Below, in pieces: positions 59,941 to 64,000 of a DNA stretch of 64,000 nt. Both the position numbers and the translations under genes were made by a program. The stretch comes from JOPF133 sp052144935 (GTDB taxonomy: Bacteria > Acidobacteriota > Terriglobia > Bryobacterales > Bryobacteraceae). How positions within the stretch are numbered: the stretch's first letter is position 1; each line of letters starts with the position of its first letter. The stretch covers positions 13,687 to 77,686 of the forward strand of contig JBKQPR010000325.1 of assembly GCA_052144935.1 (NCBI GenBank), read 5' to 3'. The notes beneath the pieces were generated by a model that saw only the letters and a program-made list of their open reading frames with translations, made no database searches and had not been told where the DNA came from.

Positions 59941-61278
59941 TTAGAACACTCCCGCCGGCGCCCCAACGGTGAAGTTGTTAGTATTCAACGTGTACGTGGT
60001 GTGGCCCCCTTCTCCCCCGCCCCAGGCGTAGTAGAACTTCAGGATCGGGCTGTTTCCCAACTGCACCACCAGGCCCGCCCCGAAACTGTGATGCATCTGC
60101 GAAATCCCGATGTCGGAACGCTGCTCGGCCACTCGACCCGTGTCGTAGAAGCCCAAAAACGCCAGCGGCCCCCAGATCGTGTGCGTGTACTCCGCTTGAA
60201 ACACGAGCAGGTTCGGCGCGCGAAACCGGTAATCCCGGTAGCTGCGCAGCATGTCCACATTGTTGATGTCGGTGCCACCGATCGTGGGCTGCAGGTAAAA
60301 CGGCATGCTGTTGTCCCCCGTCGTATAGGACTCCACGAACCGGACCGTTCCCGAGACCGTGCCCAAATCCACCTGGGTGGGCGGCTGGCAGCGGTTAATC
60401 CAGATGGCGTCCAGGCGGCGGAAGGAATAGGGAGCGCCGGTGGTATCGTCGAAAAACCGGAAGCCCGTCGAAAGTGCCGATGAGAAACCATTCAAGTGCG
60501 GCGCCACCGGATAGATCCAGTCGATGCCTCCGCCCGCCACCACATAGCTTGTGCTGATGGCCAAGCCGGGCGCATCCGCCGCGGTGAATTTCTGCTCGAT
60601 CGAAGGCAGCGAGGCGCCGGGCACACCCGAAGGCGCATTCCACAAATCGGCCAGGCCTCCGACCAACACGAACCCTCCTGGCAACGGCACATCGACGTGT
60701 CCGCCCACCGTGGTCTGCGCCAAACCGAACAGCGACTCATTCGCCAGCGAACTCGTGTTGCCTTCTCCGAAATAGGTAAGCTGCGGCAGGTTGTAATGCT
60801 CCGCGTCGATCGTGGCATGAACATGCCGGCTCTGTGGGCTGTTGGCGGCGCCCCAAATATCCAGCTTGCCACCCGCCGTCCAGAAGCTGTTGTACGAGCC
60901 GCGCGCCTCCACGCTGCCGCTGTAGCGAATCGCCGGCTGCGCCGTGGCGCGCTCCAGGTTGTACGCCAGCCCGCCCGCAAACCCACTCCCCGGTACGATT
61001 CCCCCCACTGTGGGATGCAGCCCGTCGCTGGTGAAGAGCACCCGGCCGAAGTCGATCCCCTTCCCGACTTTGTCGATTCCCACGGTTTCGAAGATGTGGC
61101 ACCACTTCCGCGCCAGATCCACGTCCTCGGTATGCTGCACATTGGCCAACCAGGAATGAGGCCCGCTCTTGGCCCACTCCTCATTCTTCCTGGCGGCGCG
61201 CGAGTCGCAGGTCTCGGCTCCGCAAGCGGAGCCGGCGAAGATCGCGGCGGCCGCGGCCACCACCAGCGCGCGCTTCAT
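59941..61278 (-). CDS. outer-membrane beta-barrel protein (Omp85/surface-antigen-like C-terminus)
   Basis: A 445-residue exported barrel protein. Signal peptide MKRALVVAAAAAIFAGSACGAE; then a ~60-residue soluble stretch (FETVGIDKVGKGIDFGRVLF) and regularly alternating beta strands with Gly/aromatic-rich loops (YNSFWTAGGKLDIWGAANSP, LSTGFRFFDDTTGAPYSF, LLVFQAEYTHTIWGPLAFLGFYDTGRVAEQ, HHSFGAGLVVQLGNSPILKFYYAWGG), resembling the surface-antigen (Omp85) family. The ATG 61276-61278 has GGAGGTGG 5 bp upstream. The C-terminus does not end in an aromatic strand but in GAPAGVF (Phe last), which fits barrel insertion. A duplicate of its first codons lies upstream (see repeat). Confidence 0.85.
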   Translation of the reverse strand: MKRALVVAAAAAIFAGSACGAETCDSRAARKNEEWAKSGPHSWLANVQHTEDVDLARKWCHIFETVGIDKVGKGIDFGRVLFTSDGLHPTVGGIVPGSGFAGGLAYNLERATAQPAIRYSGSVEARGSYNSFWTAGGKLDIWGAANSPQSRHVHATIDAEHYNLPQLTYFGEGNTSSLANESLFGLAQTTVGGHVDVPLPGGFVLVGGLADLWNAPSGVPGASLPSIEQKFTAADAPGLAISTSYVVAGGGIDWIYPVAPHLNGFSSALSTGFRFFDDTTGAPYSFRRLDAIWINRCQPPTQVDLGTVSGTVRFVESYTTGDNSMPFYLQPTIGGTDINNVDMLRSYRDYRFRAPNLLVFQAEYTHTIWGPLAFLGFYDTGRVAEQRSDIGISQMHHSFGAGLVVQLGNSPILKFYYAWGGGEGGHTTYTLNTNNFTVGAPAGVF

Positions 61279-61543
61279 TGACCACCTCCGCCTCCCGCCG
61301 TCTGCGGCGCCGCCTCGCCTTGAAGGGCGGCCATCGCCGTCGCTACAAACTGCGAGGCGTCGGCTTCCGTCCGCACCGCAGCGGGATCCACGAAGACCGC
61401 GGCTGCCGGCCACCACGAGCGCGCGCTTCATTGACCACCCCCGCCTCCCGCCGTCTGCGGCGCCGCCTCGCCTTGAAGGGCGGCCATCGCCGTCGCTACG
61501 AACTGCGAGGCGTCCCCTTCCGTCCGCACCGCAGCGGGATCCA
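61256..61543. repeat. 153-bp tandem duplication at a gene junction
   Basis: Two copies (about 61256-61390 and 61409-61543) share the start of the barrel gene (through CTTCATTGACC) and the end of the phospholipase gene, with a 153-bp period and only about six differences. In the intact order the barrel ATG overlaps the phospholipase stop as ATGA; the inserted copy adds a second MKRALVVAG start. The duplication is in frame and recent. Confidence 0.9.
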
Positions 61544-62828
61544 TTTGTGCGGCCACCTCCGGCCGGCTTTGTGCCAGCGCCGCGTGGACCTCCTTCACTT
61601 GATCGAGGTGCCGTTTCGCGGCCTGCGCGGTCGCCCGCGAGACGGCATCCGGCGAGAGGTTCACCGGTTGCGCCGCCCAATTCGGCAGGTCGTCGCGTGG
61701 GACACCCAATTCCAAGAGCGCTAGCAAGTCGTTGGCCCATTGCTCGCGGGCGTAGGGCGCGTTCGTCTTCGGGCCGCCGATGAACTGCGCGGTCGCCGTG
61801 GCGGGAATGGACGCGTGCTCGTACAGCGTGTGGTCCACTTTGCCTTTCTGGATGTACGGCGATATGACGATCGCCGGAACCCGCACCCCATCATGGTCGA
61901 AGTTAAAGACCGGCGCCGTCGACGTGAAACCGTCCGTGTGCTCCACCTTGGGCGGCGGCACATGGTCGAAGATACCCCCATGCTCGTCCCAGACCACCAC
62001 CAGCAAGGTGGAATGCCAGGTATCGGCATTCGACCGGACGGCCTCATACACCTGTCGCACGAAGTTATCCCCGGCCTGGATGTTATGGTCGGGGTGCTGA
62101 TCGGCGGCGATGACTGCGCCGTTATCGTAGTAGGGAGGCTCCACAAAGGAGTACTGCGGCAGTCCGTTTTTCTTGCAGTCGCTCAAGAAGTCTCCCCACA
62201 ATCCGAAATACTGGCGCTGGCCGGTGAGCAGGAAGGTCAGCCCCATAGTGCCGCTCCATGGGGCGTAGTAATAGATCTTCGCCTGGCTGCCCGCGGCCTT
62301 CAGGCGCGAATAGATGTTGGGCTGGTTGGAGAAATATAGCGGCGACATGTCCAGACGCCCGAAGGATGTGCCGAAATGCGCAAACGCGCGGTTTGGCAGC
62401 GTCGGGCCGGGGACCGAAGAGAACCACTGGTCGCAGATCGCATAACTGCGGGCAAGCGCAGCCGTGTTGGGCACTTGTTCCGGCTTGAAGCACCGCATGA
62501 TGTCCTGCGGGTCGCCGCCTTGCTGTTGGTAGTTCTGCGAAAAGCCGGACATGTCCGGCTCGCCCGCCGGGGTTCCAAAAGTGACTCCATACATCTGAAA
62601 GTAGACGTCATCGACATCGTGGCCCGGATCGATAATCAACTGACCCTGATACTCGGCTCCGGAGGTGGTGCGATGCGGCCCGCCCGCGATATCGGTGTTT
62701 GTGTAGAGGTTGTCGGTGATGCCGTCGATCTCGGGATCCTCCATCATGAAGTAACCTAACATATGATCGAACGAGCGGTTCTCCATCATTAAGAAGACAA
62801 TGTGCTTGATGTTCGGATTTGGTCCCGT
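61428..62828 (-). CDS. phospholipase C/acid phosphatase-like phosphoesterase (alkaline phosphatase superfamily)
   Basis: A ~466-residue phosphoesterase of the PlcA/AcpA family. Signature HIVFLMMENRSFDHMLGYF (metal site and substrate Asn near the start), YFQMYGVTFG, CDQWFSSVPGPTLPNRAFAHFG, VVVWDEHGGIFDHVPPP (metal-binding Asp/His) and FNFDHDGVRVPAIVISPYI. The only ATG in the right place (62789) would cut off the strand HIVFL. A GGAGGAGGG at 62834-62842 points to ACG at 62826-62828 as a non-ATG start. No signal peptide is apparent. It cleaves phosphate esters or phospholipids; exact substrate unknown. The ATGA overlap couples it to the barrel gene. Confidence 0.8.
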   Translation of the reverse strand, partial: TGPNPNIKHIVFLMMENRSFDHMLGYFMMEDPEIDGITDNLYTNTDIAGGPHRTTSGAEYQGQLIIDPGHDVDDVYFQMYGVTFGTPAGEPDMSGFSQNYQQQGGDPQDIMRCFKPEQVPNTAALARSYAICDQWFSSVPGPTLPNRAFAHFGTSFGRLDMSPLYFSNQPNIYSRLKAAGSQAKIYYYAPWSGTMGLTFLLTGQRQYFGLWGDFLSDCKKNGLPQYSFVEPPYYDNGAVIAADQHPDHNIQAGDNFVRQVYEAVRSNADTWHSTLLVVVWDEHGGIFDHVPPPKVEHTDGFTSTAPVFNFDHDGVRVPAIVISPYIQKGKVDHTLYEHASIPATATAQFIGGPKTNAPYAREQWANDLLALLELGVPRDDLPNWAAQPVNLSPDAVSRATAQAAKRHLDQVKEVHAALAQSRPEVAAQMDPAAVRTEGDASQFVATAMAALQGEAAPQTAGGGGGQ

Positions 62829-62893
62829 GGATCCCTCCTCCGGCAGTTAGTTGCCGCGGTAGCGGCTATGTCAGTTAGTATAACTTGGCTTGT

Positions 62894-63949
62894 TCAAGCC
62901 CAGATATCGCCCACGGTGAAGCCTTCCGGGAACGGGTCTTCGGGGTCCACCACATACTGCGCGAAGCCGGTGATCCAGGCCTGGCCGGAGAGCGAAGGCA
63001 CCACCGCGGCGTACCGGCCAACCCGTGTCTCCTCCAACAGGCGGCCCGTGAAAGTGGTGCCCAGAATGCCCTCGTGGACGAAGTCCTGGCCGATGGGCAA
63101 TGCCCCTTTGGCGTGCAGCACGGCCATTTTGGCGCAGGTGCCGGTGCCGCACGGGGAGCGATCGAGCGCGCCGGTCCAGGTGGCCGGCCGCGACCAATCC
63201 AGCTTGCCGGTGGAAACCACCACGGTATTGCGGCGATGCGCCTCCGTCCCTAACGGCGGGCCCGAGAGCTGGGCGATCGAGATTCCGGCGATGCCCGGAT
63301 TTTCCGGGTGCGCGACCGGCAATTGCTCGCGGGCCGCGGCCTTGATCGTCTCGGCCACCCGCACGATGTCGCGGGCCTCGTCGGGAGTGAGCCGGAAACC
63401 CAGCGGTGCGGCTTCGGCGATCGCGTAGAACATGCCGCCGTAGGCCACGTCCACGGTCACCGTGCCCAGCCCCGGAACCTCCACCTTGGCGTCCAAATGC
63501 GTGGCGAAGGCCGGCACATTGCGGAAGGTGACCTTGCGCGCTTTGCCGTCGCGCACTTCGGCCTCCACGGCGATCAGGCCCGCGGGCGTTTCCAGTTTCA
63601 GCGCAGTGACCGGCTCGGTCACTCGCACCATTCCGGTTTCGATAAGCACCGTGACCACGCAAATGGTGTTGGTGCCGGACATGGGCGGATACTCGGTCTG
63701 CTCCATGATGACATAACCGGCATCGGCCTCCGGAAGCGTGGGTGGCAGCAGCAGGTTGCAATTGGCGGCTGGATAGCCGCGCGGCTCGCGCAACATGCGC
63801 AGGCGCAGTTGGTCGGCGTGCGTTCCGAGCCAGGTCTTCTTCTCGAACATGGAGCGCCCCGGAACATCCAGGACGCCTCCGGTGATCACGCGCCCCGGCT
63901 CGCCGCAGGCATGCGCATCGACGGCCGTAATCATGCTGGAAAATCGCAT
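62894..63949 (-). CDS. proline racemase-family enzyme, Ser/Cys type (hydroxyproline epimerase/dehydratase)
   Basis: A 351-residue PrdA/ProR-fold enzyme. The first catalytic position is Ser91 in YPPMSGTNTI where classical racemases have Cys. The second is Cys267 in DRSPCGTGTCAKM. Other blocks: DAHACGEPGRVITGG, and PCGTGTCAKMAVLHAKG with substrate-binding residues. Cys/Cys members are proline racemases or 4-hydroxyproline epimerases; Thr/Cys members are trans-3-hydroxyproline dehydratases; Ser/Cys members have been reported with mixed 4HypE/3HypD activity, which fits here. It probably takes part in collagen- or plant-derived hydroxyproline catabolism. It lies 65 bp before the phospholipase gene on the same strand. 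Confidence 0.9.
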   Translation of the reverse strand: MRFSSMITAVDAHACGEPGRVITGGVLDVPGRSMFEKKTWLGTHADQLRLRMLREPRGYPAANCNLLLPPTLPEADAGYVIMEQTEYPPMSGTNTICVVTVLIETGMVRVTEPVTALKLETPAGLIAVEAEVRDGKARKVTFRNVPAFATHLDAKVEVPGLGTVTVDVAYGGMFYAIAEAAPLGFRLTPDEARDIVRVAETIKAAAREQLPVAHPENPGIAGISIAQLSGPPLGTEAHRRNTVVVSTGKLDWSRPATWTGALDRSPCGTGTCAKMAVLHAKGALPIGQDFVHEGILGTTFTGRLLEETRVGRYAAVVPSLSGQAWITGFAQYVVDPEDPFPEGFTVGDIWA

Positions 63950-63961
63950 AAGAGTAAATCA

Positions 63962-63986
63962 TTGGCCGCTGATGAACGCTGATAAG
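63962..63986. repeat. possible start of a dispersed short repeat at the window edge
   Basis: TTGGCCGCTGATGAACGCTGATAAG upstream of the racemase-family gene has the look of a widespread short intergenic repeat (variants of CATCxGCGTTCATCxGCGG). Only one copy is in the window, so this is a weak call. Confidence 0.3.
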
Positions 63987-64000
63987 ATTCTTCGTTTATC

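Overview
The window looks like chromosomal DNA of an Acidobacteriota member of the Solibacter/Bryobacter type. This is inferred from high GC and from family content: a Ser/Thr kinase fused to a TolB/PD40 propeller, carboxypeptidase-regulatory-like secreted proteins, bbp2/OmpL-like porins, a YVTN propeller with a Solibacter-type C-terminal domain, and large tad and secretin/pseudopilin loci. I saw no rRNA, tRNA or CRISPR array.

Layout. 1-1444: end of a NarL-type two-component pair. 1532-5080 (-): secretin with TPR and cohesin-like domains plus two pseudopilins. 5211-7589: smpB, then an MNT/HEPN pair lying between a broken and an intact peptidyl-prolyl isomerase copy. 7880-9127: DAHP synthase behind an apparent aromatic-amino-acid attenuator (promoter, Phe/Trp-rich leader peptide, competing hairpins, terminator), the clearest undescribed regulatory element here. 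9138-16373: a membrane-anchored hypothetical protein, a receptor-like Ser/Thr kinase and two secreted CarboxypepD_reg proteins. 16405-18845: a kinase remnant, a ThuA protein and a decayed integrase/primase mobile unit. 18894-24780: FkbH-GNAT-carrier protein, a GT4-FkbM fusion and a PhyH dioxygenase, probably a glycan or small-molecule tailoring cluster. 24880-28089: P-type H+-ATPase and PPK2. 28296-29867: TIGR03067-like protein, a 281-bp foldback element and a small membrane protein.

29961-39355 is a zone of duplication and decay. A unit of leader, porin and ~240-aa exported protein occurs twice, with two further porin remnants, a KdpD-like kinase truncated in its HisKA domain where the second unit begins, and an EF-hand gene beside a degenerate copy of itself.

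39389-52222 (-) is one long Tad (Flp pilus) operon: DUF192, TPR lipoprotein, Flp pilin, membrane protein, CpaB, CpaC, TadG, two TadE, CpaE, CpaF, TadB, TadC. No prepilin peptidase is present. Five copies of a ~110-124 bp palindromic repeat interrupt it; one is translated in frame inside the leader of a TadE pseudopilin, and one removes the stop of the membrane-protein gene.

52575-64000: secreted YVTN propeller, an XRE-type HTH remnant, hslVU, a lower-GC three-gene operon (two unknown proteins and an HNH nuclease), an outer-membrane beta-barrel and a phospholipase C-like enzyme joined by a 153-bp tandem duplication, and a Ser/Cys-type proline racemase-family enzyme. Family names and product calls rest on reading motifs by eye; no database search was run.
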